Shown here: in pieces, positions 8,864 to 17,835 of the stretch
How positions within the stretch are numbered: position 1 is the stretch's first letter
Layout: every line of letters begins with the position of its first letter
From: UBA11612 sp963976395
GTDB lineage: Bacteria > Pseudomonadota > Alphaproteobacteria > Rhodospirillales > Rhodospirillaceae
Direction: 5' to 3'
DNA: 64,000 bases
Assembly: GCA_963976395.1 (NCBI GenBank)
Contig: CAXBLG010000007.1
Span: 32,391-96,390, forward strand
Translations under genes and position numbers: made by a program
The notes under the pieces: model-generated
Seen by the model: only the letters and a program-made list of their open reading frames with translations
Told to the model about the DNA's origin: nothing
The model's database searches: none

Positions 8864-10153
8864 TTATTTCGGCGCTTCGTGCAGGAATCTCGTGCGCAGT
8901 GTTCCCGGGATCGCTTCCAAATCCTTGCGAATGCCCATGCCGGCTTCAATCTGGCCCAGCACATCCGTCACCACGTAGCCGATATCTTCGTCCGTACGCA
9001 GATACTGGCCGGCAATATTAATTTTCCGGCTGGAGAACACGTCCGAGATTTTGGCCAGCACACCCGGTACGTTGCGGTGAATATGCATAAAACGGGTTGC
9101 GTTCGATTGCGGCGGCAACGCCACCTCGGGAAAATTAACCGCGCCAAGAGTAGAGCCGTTGTCGGAATACTTCACTAGTTTCTCAGCGACTTCACCGCCG
9201 ATATTTTCTTGGGCCTCTTCAGTAGATCCGCCGATATGCGGCGTCAGAATCACGTTTCGCAAACCTCGAAGCGGACTCTTGAACTCTTCCTCGGCGCCTG
9301 CGGGTTCCTTGGGGAACACATCTACGGCAGCGCCTGCAATGTGTTTCGATTCCAGTGCAGCAGCCAGGGACGGAATCTCCACCACTGTGCCTCGTGACGC
9401 GTTGATAAAAAACGCACCTTTTTTCATTTTCTCGAAGCTGGCGGCCGTGATCATGTTTTTAGTCTCGGGCGTCTCCGGTACGTGCAGCGTCACCACGTCG
9501 GACGCCGCAAGCAACTCATCCATAGACCGGCACGGCACGGCATTGCCGAGAGCCAGTTTTTCAACGATATCGAAATAACGCACCTGCATACCCATCGCTT
9601 CGGCAATAATCGAAAGCTGCGTACCGATGTGACCATAGCCGACAATCCCCAGCACTTTGCCGCGGATTTCGCGCGCACCTTTCACGGTTTTGTCCCAGGC
9701 TCCTTCATGAGCACCCCATGAGCGCTGAGGAATGCCACGAAACAGCATGATGATTTCGGCGATTACCAGCTCGGCAACCGAGCGCGTGTTTGAATAGGGC
9801 GCATTGAAAACCGGAATGCCCTGGGCTTTGGCCGCCCGCAAATCAACTTGATTGGTGCCGATACAAAAACAGCCGATTGTCAGAAGTTTATTTCCAGCCT
9901 CAAGCACCTGTTCCGTCAGTTTGGTGCGCGACCGTATCCCGAGGATATGCACATCTTCCAGTCGCTCCTTCAGTTCCCCTGCATCCAGCGCTCCTGTCAG
10001 CATTTCAATATTGGAGTAGCCATTGCGCTTGAATAGGTCTGCAGCATTCCCATGTATGTTTTCAAGCAACAGGACTTTGATTTTTTTCTTCGGGAGCGAA
10101 AGTTTTTCCAAGACAAAATTCCAGACTATATGCGTGGCAACTGATCTGGCCAT
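8864..10153 (-). CDS. serA: D-3-phosphoglycerate dehydrogenase, E. coli SerA type
   Basis: First enzyme of serine synthesis: oxidises 3-phosphoglycerate to 3-phosphohydroxypyruvate with NAD. The short architecture with one C-terminal ACT domain (serine feedback site) fits E. coli SerA rather than the long form. Seen: VLLLENIHGNA, IGCFCIGTNQVDL, the NAD-binding GKVLGIVGYGHIGTQ, catalytic Arg in INASRGT, the catalytic His in LTPHIGGSTEEAQENIG, and the ACT region from about residue 350. The frame is open further upstream to 10366, but homology begins close to KIKVLLLEN. ATG 10153 is used; a TTG at 10111 preceded by GGAA is an alternative. Divergent from the RidA-like gene. Confidence 0.93.
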   Translation of the reverse strand: MARSVATHIVWNFVLEKLSLPKKKIKVLLLENIHGNAADLFKRNGYSNIEMLTGALDAGELKERLEDVHILGIRSRTKLTEQVLEAGNKLLTIGCFCIGTNQVDLRAAKAQGIPVFNAPYSNTRSVAELVIAEIIMLFRGIPQRSWGAHEGAWDKTVKGAREIRGKVLGIVGYGHIGTQLSIIAEAMGMQVRYFDIVEKLALGNAVPCRSMDELLAASDVVTLHVPETPETKNMITAASFEKMKKGAFFINASRGTVVEIPSLAAALESKHIAGAAVDVFPKEPAGAEEEFKSPLRGLRNVILTPHIGGSTEEAQENIGGEVAEKLVKYSDNGSTLGAVNFPEVALPPQSNATRFMHIHRNVPGVLAKISDVFSSRKINIAGQYLRTDEDIGYVVTDVLGQIEAGMGIRKDLEAIPGTLRTRFLHEAPK

Positions 10154-10243
10154 GCGGGCAGACGACAGCGTATGGTACACTGCGCGGCGACCGCTCACGG
10201 CGGTGCCGGAGTAGCACATATATGAAACCGCGGGGAACCTGCA

Positions 10244-10711
10244 ATGGCCGGTAAAGTCGAATCTCAACTGAAGACATTGGGCATTACGCTCCCCGAGGCC
10301 CTCTCGCCCGTCGCCAATTATGTGCCGTTCGTCAAAACCGGCAACTTGGTCTTTGTCTCGGGCCAACTGCCGATGAAGGACGGCACGTTGCAGAGCAAAG
10401 GCCTGCTAGGCGCAGATGTATCGGTCGCCGATGCCGCGGCGGCGGCTAGGCTCTGCGCCATCAACTTGATCGCCCAAGCCAAAGTCGCATGCGGCGGCGA
10501 TCTCGACCGCATCAAACGCGTCGTCAAACTGACCGGATTCGTGGCTTCCGGGCCCAACTTCACAGATCATCCAAAGGTGGTGAACGGCGCGTCCGATACA
10601 ATGGTCGAGGTGTTTGGAGACGCCGGCCGCCATGCCCGCGCGGCCGTGGGCTCGTCGTCCTTGCCGCTTGGCGCGGCCGTTGAGGTTGAGGCCATTTTTG
10701 AAATCACCTAA
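10244..10711 (+). CDS. RidA/YjgF family protein
   Basis: Member of the RidA (YjgF/UK114) family; RidA itself hydrolyses reactive enamine/imine intermediates from PLP enzymes. The 155-residue protein has the family core FVKTGNLVFVSGQLPM, ARLCAINLIAQAKVACGG with KRVVKLTGFVAS, and GRHARAAVGSSSLPLGAAVEVEAIFEI, where the Arg is the conserved substrate contact. It is longer than classic RidA (about 128) and resembles the longer subfamily. It is followed after 20 bp by the GNAT-like gene, so the two are probably co-transcribed. Confidence 0.9.
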   Translation: MAGKVESQLKTLGITLPEALSPVANYVPFVKTGNLVFVSGQLPMKDGTLQSKGLLGADVSVADAAAAARLCAINLIAQAKVACGGDLDRIKRVVKLTGFVASGPNFTDHPKVVNGASDTMVEVFGDAGRHARAAVGSSSLPLGAAVEVEAIFEIT

Positions 10712-10731
10712 CACCACGAAGTTGCCCGCCT

Positions 10732-11958
10732 ATGGATGATGAACGTCCCGATGCTGATTTGCCGGACGCGCCGGGGGGCGAGGACGGACTACAAATAAGG
10801 GTGCTGCCAAGCATTCATCAGGTGCCATCAGGTCAATGGGATCTGTGTGCAGGCGTTGGCAAGCCGGACCACAACCCCTTTGTCCGCCACGCTTTCTTCA
10901 GTGCCTTAGAGGACTCGCGCTCCACCATCGCTGATACGGGCTGGTATCCTCAGCACGTGGTGGTGGAAGATCTTTCTGGCGATGTGCTGGCCTGCGCGCC
11001 GATGTTCCTCAAAAATCACTCCTACGGCGAGTACGTTTTTGACTGGGGATGGGCCGAAGCCTACCAGCGCGCCGGTGGACGCTATTACCCCAAGCTCCAA
11101 TGCGCGGTGCCGTTCACGCCGGTCACCGGACCGCGTTTGATGGTGCGACCATCCTTGCTCCCTTCCCTCGCGCACGATGTAGAACGCGGATTGTTGGGCG
11201 GCATGGTGGAACTCGCGTCTCGACTGAAGGTTTCCTCGCTTCATGTGACCTTCCCAACCGCCACGGAATACGACACCATGACCAGGGCCGGATTTCTGCC
11301 GCGTCTTGGCGAGCAGTATCACTGGGAAAATAAAGACTACGAGAGTTTCGACGATTTTCTCTCTGAATTGTCATCACGTAAGCGCAAAAGCATTCGCAAA
11401 GAGCGCGAAAAGGCCAATTCAAGCGGCGTAGACATCCAAATTCTCACCGGCGCCGACATAAAACCCCGTCACTGGGATGCTTTTTTCCAGTTTTATATGA
11501 ACACCTCGGACCGCAAATGGGGGCAAGCCTACCTCACCCGGGCGTTTTTCGAGCTCTTGTCCGAGCGCATGGGCGACGCCGTCGTGCTCATTATGGGTGA
11601 GGAAGACGGGCGGTTGGTCTGCGGAGCACTCAATTTGCGCGGGGGAAATACCTTGTTTGGGAGAAACTGGGGCACGGTGGTCGACTATCCTATGCTCCAC
11701 TTCGAGGTCTGTTATTACCGGGCCATCGACTATGCCATTGAACACAAACTCAAATGGGTCGAGGCGGGGGCGCAGGGCCAACACAAAATCCAGCGGGGCT
11801 ACATGCCCAAGCGCACATATTCGGCCCACTGGATCGCTGATAAAGGCTTTAGGAGCGCGGTTGCCGAGTTTCTAGACAGGGAACGGGCCGCCATAATCTC
11901 AGATATCGAATTTCAGACCGATCTCGGGCCCTTTAAGCGAACGAAAAGTTCTCCCTAG
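10732..11958 (+). CDS. GNAT/FemAB-like acyltransferase (PF04339 family)
   Basis: A 408-residue protein of the family once called DUF482, related to FemAB/GNAT N-acyltransferases and annotated as peptidoglycan biosynthesis/recognition. Recognisable features: NPFVRHAFFSALEDS near the N-terminus, the YGEYVFDWGWAEAYQRAGG segment, a basic helix SSRKRKSIRKEREKA near 220, and LHFEVCYYRAIDYAIEH followed by VEAGAQGQHKIQRGYMP near 335-375, all typical of the family. The substrate is unknown. It lies 20 bp after the RidA-like gene. The first 25 residues are acidic and poorly conserved in appearance, so the true start could be a little later. Confidence 0.85.
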   Translation: MDDERPDADLPDAPGGEDGLQIRVLPSIHQVPSGQWDLCAGVGKPDHNPFVRHAFFSALEDSRSTIADTGWYPQHVVVEDLSGDVLACAPMFLKNHSYGEYVFDWGWAEAYQRAGGRYYPKLQCAVPFTPVTGPRLMVRPSLLPSLAHDVERGLLGGMVELASRLKVSSLHVTFPTATEYDTMTRAGFLPRLGEQYHWENKDYESFDDFLSELSSRKRKSIRKEREKANSSGVDIQILTGADIKPRHWDAFFQFYMNTSDRKWGQAYLTRAFFELLSERMGDAVVLIMGEEDGRLVCGALNLRGGNTLFGRNWGTVVDYPMLHFEVCYYRAIDYAIEHKLKWVEAGAQGQHKIQRGYMPKRTYSAHWIADKGFRSAVAEFLDRERAAIISDIEFQTDLGPFKRTKSSP

Positions 11959-12018
11959 AAATTTTAAAGGTTCCTGGTACTTTTAATCAGGGAACTCCAG
12001 AAAACGATAGGGAAACCA

Positions 12019-12720
12019 GTGCCGCGCCGACCGAGGGTCTTTTTACCCGGCCAGCCCATCCATTTGATTCAGCGCGGACACAACCGCTGTCAGGTCTTTT
12101 ATGGCCCGGATGACGCCAAAGCCTATCTCGGCTGGCTGCAAGACGCCGCCAGCAAGCACGGCCTGTCTATTCATGCCTATGTGCTGATGACCAATCACGT
12201 CCACCTATTGGTCTCCCCCGCGTCAGAGCAAGCTCTGCCGAAGGCTCTGCGAGATGTGAACTGGCACTACACCCGCCACATCAACGCGGCTCACGACCGC
12301 TCTGGTAGCCTTTGGGACGGCCGCTACAAAGCCTGTATCGTGGAAGCCGACACCTACCTCATAGCTTGCTGCCGCTATATTGAATTTAACCCCGTACGTG
12401 CCGGCCTCGCTCAGGGTCCGGCCAGTTATCGCTGGTCCAGCCACAAGGCGAATGCCGAAGGCGCGACCAACCCTTTGCTGACCCCTCACCCGCTTTACAC
12501 CAAGCTCGGGAACACGCCTGCCGACCGCGCGGCCGCTTACAGGGAGATGTGCAAAGCAGAGTTACCTGAGTCCACCGTCCACGCCATCCGCACGGCGACT
12601 AACGGCGGTTGGGCCTTGGGCAAAGACGCGTTCGCAGAAAAGGTAGGGCGTCACGCCGGGCGAAATATGGCCCCCAGAGGTCCCGGACGGCCGTGGCCCC
12701 AAAAAGACAAAGCGAGCTGA
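12019..12720 (+). CDS. REP-associated tyrosine transposase (RAYT, Y1_Tnp domain)
   Basis: Single-strand DNA transposase-like protein of the HUH/IS200-related type. It has the invariant HUH motif in VLMTNHVHLLVSP (about 60-70), the N-terminal GQPIHLIQRGHNRCQVF, and the RAYT-type CRYIEFNPVRAGLA plus YRWSSHKA. RAYTs are usually single-copy, lack insertion-sequence ends and act on REP palindromes. The start is GTG 12019 behind AGGGAAA. The C-terminal part is long and basic (233 residues in all). No terminal repeats surround it. Two REP-like palindromes at about 46.1 and 47.8 kb are candidate substrates. Confidence 0.9.
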   Translation: MPRRPRVFLPGQPIHLIQRGHNRCQVFYGPDDAKAYLGWLQDAASKHGLSIHAYVLMTNHVHLLVSPASEQALPKALRDVNWHYTRHINAAHDRSGSLWDGRYKACIVEADTYLIACCRYIEFNPVRAGLAQGPASYRWSSHKANAEGATNPLLTPHPLYTKLGNTPADRAAAYREMCKAELPESTVHAIRTATNGGWALGKDAFAEKVGRHAGRNMAPRGPGRPWPQKDKAS

Positions 12721-12726
12721 GCCCGC

Positions 12727-13128
12727 CTAGATATCTTTATTTGGAATTTCAATGGGTTGCCCCTTGTTGTCGACAGCAACATAGGTGAACAAACCTTCCG
12801 TCACGAGCAATGCTTCGCCGTGACGATGCCGCCGGACCCAAGTTTCCACCTGCACCGCAACAGAAGTGCGGCCCACGCGAGTAATGCGGGTATAGCAACT
12901 GACTTCGTCCCCTACGAAAACCGGCCGGTGGAATTGCATGGCATCCACGGCAACGGTCGCCGTCATCAACCCCGAGTGACTAACCGCATGCATACCCCCC
13001 GCGATATCCATCTGGCCAAGCACCCACCCCCCGAAAATGTGCCCAGACGGATTAGTATCAGCCGGCATCGCGAGCACACGGAGCGAGAGCTCGCCGGTCG
13101 GTCCCGGTGGATTTTCATGTTTGGTCAT
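12727..13128 (-). CDS. acyl-CoA thioesterase, YciA-like hotdog fold
   Basis: Cytoplasmic hotdog-fold thioesterase hydrolysing acyl-CoAs. The 133 residues contain the family pattern MPADTNPSGHIFGGWVLGQM (N-P-x-G-x-I-F-G-G-W with the catalytic acidic residue in QMDIAGG), then VDAMQFHRPVFVGDEVSCY and the second hotdog strand VETWVRRHRHGEALLVTEG. It converges with the RAYT gene (6 bp apart) and is divergent from parE, with about 120 bp between starts. YciA or a cytosolic acyl-CoA hydrolase is the closest known type; substrate length cannot be read from sequence. Confidence 0.9.
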   Translation of the reverse strand: MTKHENPPGPTGELSLRVLAMPADTNPSGHIFGGWVLGQMDIAGGMHAVSHSGLMTATVAVDAMQFHRPVFVGDEVSCYTRITRVGRTSVAVQVETWVRRHRHGEALLVTEGLFTYVAVDNKGQPIEIPNKDI

Positions 13129-13249
13129 AGTCGATCCGTTAAAACAATTTTCAAGATATTGTATGGTGCCTCGGTCTCACATACTTTGGCTAGATCAATT
13201 CACAAACTTGCGTGGGACACCTACGCAACCATAAGAAATATTGACGCAA

Positions 13250-15256
13250 ATGGCTGACCTTTTCCAACAAAACGCCCGCGGGAGCAAAGCTCGCGGAGAC
13301 AACAAGAGTAAACGCGGGGATTACACCGCGCACGATATCGAGGTGCTGGAAGGACTGGAACCGGTCCGCCGCAGGCCAGGAATGTACATTGGCGGCTCGG
13401 ATGAAGCGGCCATGCACCATCTCATTGCCGAGGCCCTTGATAACGCCATGGACGAAGCCGTGGCGGGCCATGCGACCACGATCGAAGTCAATCTCGGCGC
13501 TGGTAACGAAGTGATGATCCGCGATAACGGACGCGGTATCCCCATCGACCCACATCCCAAGTTTCCGAAACTGTCCGCGTTGGAAGTCATTATGACGACC
13601 TTACACTCCGGCGGTAAATTCTCCGGCAAGGTTTACCAAACCTCCGGAGGTTTGCACGGCGTCGGCATCAGCGTGGTGAATGCTTTGTCCAGTTCGCTGG
13701 TTGTTGAGGTTGCTCGCGACAAGAAGCTTTGGACACAAAAATTCAGTCGCGGCAAACCGAAGTCTAAATTGACCAAAGGCGCGAATGTTAATCGACGCGG
13801 CACAACCATAACCTTCACGCCCGACACTCAGATATTTGGTGAAGACTCACAGTTTAAAGCAGCCAACGTCTATCGCATGGTGCGTTCAAAAGCGTATCTG
13901 TTCGAAGGCGTGAAAGTTCGTTGGTCGTGCGACAAGGCGCTACTCAAAGGCGATGACAAGACCCCTGCCGAAGAAGAGTTGCACTTCGAAAACGGCCTGC
14001 GGGACTATTTGACCCACGTGCTCAATGGCCGTCAAAAATTGATCGAGCCGTTCTTCGCGGGCACGGCCGACCTACCGGAAGATGCTGGTCGTGTCGAATG
14101 GGCTATGTGCTGGCCCGACGATGAGCAAGGTTTTCTATCCTCCTATTGCAATACGGTGCCCACGCCCGAGGGCGGCACTCACGAACAAGGTCTTAGAACA
14201 GCGCTCCTTCGCGGACTTAAAGCCTACGGCGAGATGACCAACACCAAAGGTGTTGGCAGCATTACCGGCGAAGATGTGTGGGGCGGCGCATGTATTATGC
14301 TTTCGGTTTTTATCAAAGACCCACAATTCCAAGGGCAAACAAAGGAAAAGCTCGTCAGCGTTCAGGCGGCGCGGCTCGTCGAAACGGTTGTCAAAGACCA
14401 TTTCGACCACTGGCTCTCGGGTGATGTCTCCAATGCCAAGACTTTACTTGAAACGGCCCTTGCGCGCGCAAACGAACGTGCCCGCAAAAAACAAGACCAG
14501 GACTTAAGCCGCAAATCCGCCACCAAGAAATTACGGTTGCCCGGCAAACTTACCGACTGCACCAAAACATCGCCGATCGGAACCGAGTTATTTATTGTTG
14601 AGGGCGACAGCGCCGGCGGCTCAGCCAAACAGGCACGCCGCCGCGAGACTCAAGCGATACTGCCTTTGCGCGGCAAAATCTTGAACGTGGCCTCGGCGAC
14701 CGACGACAAATTCCGCGCCAATCAGGAGCTCCAAGACCTGATTGAAGCTCTGGGATGCGGTATTCGCGACCGCTACAACGAGAGCAAGCTGCGGTATGAA
14801 AAAATTATCATCATGACTGACGCTGACGTTGACGGTGCACATATCGCCAGCTTGTTGATGACTTTCTTTTACCGTGAAGTACGCCCTCTCATTGAAAACG
14901 GGCATCTTTATTTGGCGCAGCCACCCTTGTACCGGCTCAGCCAGCGCGGCACGACGGCTTATGCCATGGATGACGCTCATAAGGACGAATTGATCAAATC
15001 CAAATTCGACAGTCGGGGTAAAGTGGACGTTAGCCGATTCAAAGGTCTGGGCGAGATGCCACCGGCTCAACTCAAGGAGACCACAATGGACCCGACCCGG
15101 AGAACATTGATGAAAGTTGTTCTGGCCGATGCGTCAGCAAAAAGCGAGTTGCGTGCAACCGAGACTCTGGTCGAGCAACTCATGGGCCGCAAGCCGGAGG
15201 AACGTTTCAAGTTTATCCAAGAGCGCGCCAAGTTTGCGGGCGAATTGGATTTCTAG
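13250..15256 (+). CDS. parE: DNA topoisomerase IV subunit B
   Basis: ATPase subunit of topoisomerase IV, which decatenates daughter chromosomes together with ParC. The chosen start is ATG 13250 (MADLFQQNARG); a TTG nine bases earlier is in frame but less likely. GHKL ATPase motifs are EALDNAMDEAV, RDNGRGIPIDPH and SGGLHGVGISVVNALS; the TOPRIM domain has the metal motifs EGDSAGGSAKQ and DADVDGAHI, and the C-terminus RFKGLGEMPPAQL and GRKPEERFKFI. At 668 residues it has ParE length and lacks the GyrB insertion. parC is not in the window. Confidence 0.94.
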   Translation: MADLFQQNARGSKARGDNKSKRGDYTAHDIEVLEGLEPVRRRPGMYIGGSDEAAMHHLIAEALDNAMDEAVAGHATTIEVNLGAGNEVMIRDNGRGIPIDPHPKFPKLSALEVIMTTLHSGGKFSGKVYQTSGGLHGVGISVVNALSSSLVVEVARDKKLWTQKFSRGKPKSKLTKGANVNRRGTTITFTPDTQIFGEDSQFKAANVYRMVRSKAYLFEGVKVRWSCDKALLKGDDKTPAEEELHFENGLRDYLTHVLNGRQKLIEPFFAGTADLPEDAGRVEWAMCWPDDEQGFLSSYCNTVPTPEGGTHEQGLRTALLRGLKAYGEMTNTKGVGSITGEDVWGGACIMLSVFIKDPQFQGQTKEKLVSVQAARLVETVVKDHFDHWLSGDVSNAKTLLETALARANERARKKQDQDLSRKSATKKLRLPGKLTDCTKTSPIGTELFIVEGDSAGGSAKQARRRETQAILPLRGKILNVASATDDKFRANQELQDLIEALGCGIRDRYNESKLRYEKIIIMTDADVDGAHIASLLMTFFYREVRPLIENGHLYLAQPPLYRLSQRGTTAYAMDDAHKDELIKSKFDSRGKVDVSRFKGLGEMPPAQLKETTMDPTRRTLMKVVLADASAKSELRATETLVEQLMGRKPEERFKFIQERAKFAGELDF

Positions 15257-15873
15257 GTGGCAACATCGTCCGACATGAATATCGCCGGGCGGTATGTAAT
15301 ACAGGCCTTGTCTACATCACTCAGCTGTCGGCGCAAAAGCATCCGGTAAGCTTCTTCCAATCCCTTTTCGCCACGCATTAGCAGCGTCCACGCCTCACGA
15401 CCCTTCGGCAAAATCTCAGGTCGGGAAAGGATGTGCGATGAAACGATCCACGTCCTCAAACCTTTTGCGACAGCGAGGCTAAAAAGCGAGTTGAACCGAG
15501 TCATATCGCCATGCAATTTCAGCATGTCGTCGGCATAGGTGCGTAAAAACACGGACGCGGCCGCATCCACAGCCTTCGAGCCGTCAAAATATTCCACAGG
15601 AAACGGGACATCCAGTTGCCGTGTCGCGTCCAGGCTTTTCTTCGCCAGCATGGCCGCCGCCAGCGTACTCGAAAGCTCGCCCGGGAACGACCCGCGCAGA
15701 TGCGCTAGATAGTCTCGGATCAGATGTTCCGGCGACTTAGGTTTCTTGAAGTGACGACCAATCGCGCGGATAAGCGTGACCAATCCGGCACCTCTTTGGA
15801 AGAACTCTTCGTCCGGCGCTTTAGTCTGCCGATGAAATGACGATTGAAGATGCTGCCTTGGCTTTAGAACCAT
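15253..15873 (-). CDS. uncharacterised protein at the end of the valine-catabolism operon
   Basis: I do not recognise a family for this 206-residue protein. It appears soluble and mainly helical, rich in charged residues, with no signal peptide or membrane segment. Blocks that look structured are PEHLIRDYLAHLRGSFPGELSS and KGLRTWIVSSHILSRPEIL. Its ATG overlaps the stop of mmsB (ATGA), so it is translationally coupled to the valine pathway, and its 3' end overlaps the parE stop by 4 bp. Coding potential is supported by the tight overlap on both sides and by neighbour-like codon use. No function is proposed. Confidence 0.75.
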   Translation of the reverse strand: MVLKPRQHLQSSFHRQTKAPDEEFFQRGAGLVTLIRAIGRHFKKPKSPEHLIRDYLAHLRGSFPGELSSTLAAAMLAKKSLDATRQLDVPFPVEYFDGSKAVDAAASVFLRTYADDMLKLHGDMTRFNSLFSLAVAKGLRTWIVSSHILSRPEILPKGREAWTLLMRGEKGLEEAYRMLLRRQLSDVDKACITYRPAIFMSDDVAT

Positions 15874-16748
15874 CAGAGTTCGCGGATCACGCCTGAAAAG
15901 TCGACGCCGCCGTTACCGTCCTCGACAAATTTTTCGTAAAACTCTGTCGCCGCTTTACCCATGGGTGTTTTCGCGCTCGCTGTTGCGGCCGCGTCCTGAC
16001 TGAGACGCAGGTCTTTGAGCATCATGGCAGCGGCAAACCCAGGTTTGTAATCCCGGTTCGACGGCGCCGTCGGCACAATCCCCGGAGCCGGGCAATACGA
16101 AGTCATCGACCAGCACTGACCGGAGGCTTTCGAGCTAATTTCAAAAAGAACTTTCGGATCTAGGCCAAGTTTTTCGCCCAGTGAAAAGGCTTCGCAGGTT
16201 CCGATCATGGAAATGCCGAGCAGCATGTTGTTGCAAACTTTCGCCACCTGACCGTTCCCCGCAGGTCCGGCATGAACGATGGTTTTACCCATAACGTCCA
16301 GGAAGGGCTTTGCTGCGGTAAACGCCGCATCACTGCCGCCAACCATAAAGGTTAACGTACCGGCTTCTGATGCCGCGACACCACCCGAAACAGGCGCGTC
16401 CACCATCAGAACACCTTTACCTTCCGCAGCCGATATGACTTCGCGTGCCGAAGGCACATCAACAGTCGAGCAATCCATCAGAACCGCGCCCTTCGCAACG
16501 GCATCGATAACACCATCGTCGATGTAAACCTGCTTCACGTGCTTGCCGGCGGGCAACATCGTAATTACAGCATCGGCATCTTTGGCCGCTTCAGCCGGAC
16601 TGCCCGCAGCTTGGCCACCGGCATCTGTCAGGGTCTTAACAGCGTCAGCAGAAAGATCAAAAACACGAACCGTGTGTCCGGCCTTAAGTTGATTCTTGGC
16701 CATGGGTCCGCCCATGTTGCCAAGTCCGATAAATGCAATGATCGCCAC
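15873..16748 (-). CDS. mmsB: 3-hydroxyisobutyrate dehydrogenase
   Basis: NAD-dependent oxidation of 3-hydroxyisobutyrate to methylmalonate semialdehyde in valine degradation. The 291 residues contain the Rossmann motif IGLGNMGGPMAKN at the N-terminus, the substrate motif DAPVSGGVAASEAGTLTFMVGG near 120, the catalytic lysine in GNGQVAKVCNNM, and KDLRLSQDAA near the C-terminus. It lies 1 bp from the upstream hydrolase gene, consistent with a single mRNA. The next pathway enzyme, methylmalonate-semialdehyde dehydrogenase (MmsA), is not in this window. Other beta-hydroxyacid dehydrogenases look similar, but the operon context supports this call. Confidence 0.93.
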   Translation of the reverse strand: MAIIAFIGLGNMGGPMAKNQLKAGHTVRVFDLSADAVKTLTDAGGQAAGSPAEAAKDADAVITMLPAGKHVKQVYIDDGVIDAVAKGAVLMDCSTVDVPSAREVISAAEGKGVLMVDAPVSGGVAASEAGTLTFMVGGSDAAFTAAKPFLDVMGKTIVHAGPAGNGQVAKVCNNMLLGISMIGTCEAFSLGEKLGLDPKVLFEISSKASGQCWSMTSYCPAPGIVPTAPSNRDYKPGFAAAMMLKDLRLSQDAAATASAKTPMGKAATEFYEKFVEDGNGGVDFSGVIREL

Positions 16749-16749
16749 G

Positions 16750-17835
16750 TTAATTCTCCCTGACTATATCGCTTAAGTCTAATTCATCCCCAGGTAGAGG
16801 CGCAAAGTACGCGTTCACCCGTGCCTCGTCGATTTCCTCAAGTGTTGCGGGTTTCCACTGCGGCTTCATATCCTTGTCCACTAAAAGAGCGCGAACGCCC
16901 TCATAGAAGTCATGGTCTGCCGCAAAACGGTTGGCAAGACGCCATTCCATACGCATGCAATCCGCAAAGTCGAGTTTTGCGCCTTCTTTAATTTGCTTAA
17001 AGGTCACTTTCATCGACAGCGGTGACTTTTGCCCCATGGTTTTTGCCTGCGCGGCCGCCCACTCGCTGCCGTCGGAGTCCAGCGATGCCAGGATGGCCTC
17101 GACGGACTCGTGACCGAAATGTTTGTCTATGTTTTCCCGCTCGCCGCGGATGTCCACGCTTTCCGTTGAAGCGGCAAACGATCCAATAATGTCCGTGACC
17201 TGAGCAAGATCGCTCGTTGCTTCCGTCGCGAGCTTTGCGACCAGCGCATCCATGCTTTCGCTCGGCAAAAACGTATCGGCAACGCCCCACGCCACACACT
17301 CGGCACCTTTAAGGCGGCGTCCGGTCAGTGCGAGATACATGCCGACCGCGCCGTCCAGGCGCGAGAGAAAATATGAGCCCCCGACATCTGGAAATAACCC
17401 GATACCTGTTTCCGGCATGGCGAACATCGTGCGGTCCGTGGCCACCACATAAGATCCATGCTCGGACAAGCCGACCCCGCCGCCCATAGAGATGCCATCA
17501 ACCAAAGCAATATAGGGCTTAGGAAAATGCTTAATCAGCGTGTTGCAGCGGTACTCAGTGCGCCAGAAATCGCGCGGATAGGGTTTGCCGGCGCGCCCAT
17601 CCTCATAAAGCCGGACAATATCTCCCCCGGCACAAAACGCCTTCTCGCCCTCGCCACGCACAACGACGGCATTGATGTTTTTATCCTCGGCCCACTCCTG
17701 CAGTTTGGGCAACAGATGCTGACACATCGTCAATGTCAGTGCGTTTAATGCCTTCGGGCGATTCAGAAGAATGTGGCCGACGCCGCCCATCACCTCAAAT
17801 TGGATCTCGTCTGTGGGACTCAATGTATCTGACAT
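16750..17835 (-). CDS. 3-hydroxyisobutyryl-CoA hydrolase (crotonase family)
   Basis: Hydrolyses 3-hydroxyisobutyryl-CoA to free 3-hydroxyisobutyrate, the step before MmsB. At 361 residues it has the length of HIBCH-type hydrolases, longer than enoyl-CoA hydratases. Visible are HILLNRPKALNALTLTM, the oxyanion-hole segment FCAGGDIVRLYEDG, DGISMGGGVGLSEHG and the catalytic Glu region MPETGIGLFPDVGGSYFLSR. The C-terminal part ends with MKPQWKPATLEEI, typical of the family. It abuts the acyl-CoA dehydrogenase gene upstream (one-base overlap) and mmsB downstream. Confidence 0.92.
   Translation of the reverse strand: MSDTLSPTDEIQFEVMGGVGHILLNRPKALNALTLTMCQHLLPKLQEWAEDKNINAVVVRGEGEKAFCAGGDIVRLYEDGRAGKPYPRDFWRTEYRCNTLIKHFPKPYIALVDGISMGGGVGLSEHGSYVVATDRTMFAMPETGIGLFPDVGGSYFLSRLDGAVGMYLALTGRRLKGAECVAWGVADTFLPSESMDALVAKLATEATSDLAQVTDIIGSFAASTESVDIRGERENIDKHFGHESVEAILASLDSDGSEWAAAQAKTMGQKSPLSMKVTFKQIKEGAKLDFADCMRMEWRLANRFAADHDFYEGVRALLVDKDMKPQWKPATLEEIDEARVNAYFAPLPGDELDLSDIVREN

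Noticed and set aside
11969..11996. Inverted repeat GGTTCCTG / CAGGGAACT before the RAYT gene, considered as a REP or IS end
   Set aside because: The arms carry a bulge and an 11-nt loop, and it differs from the two REP-like copies; not enough to call a repeat family.
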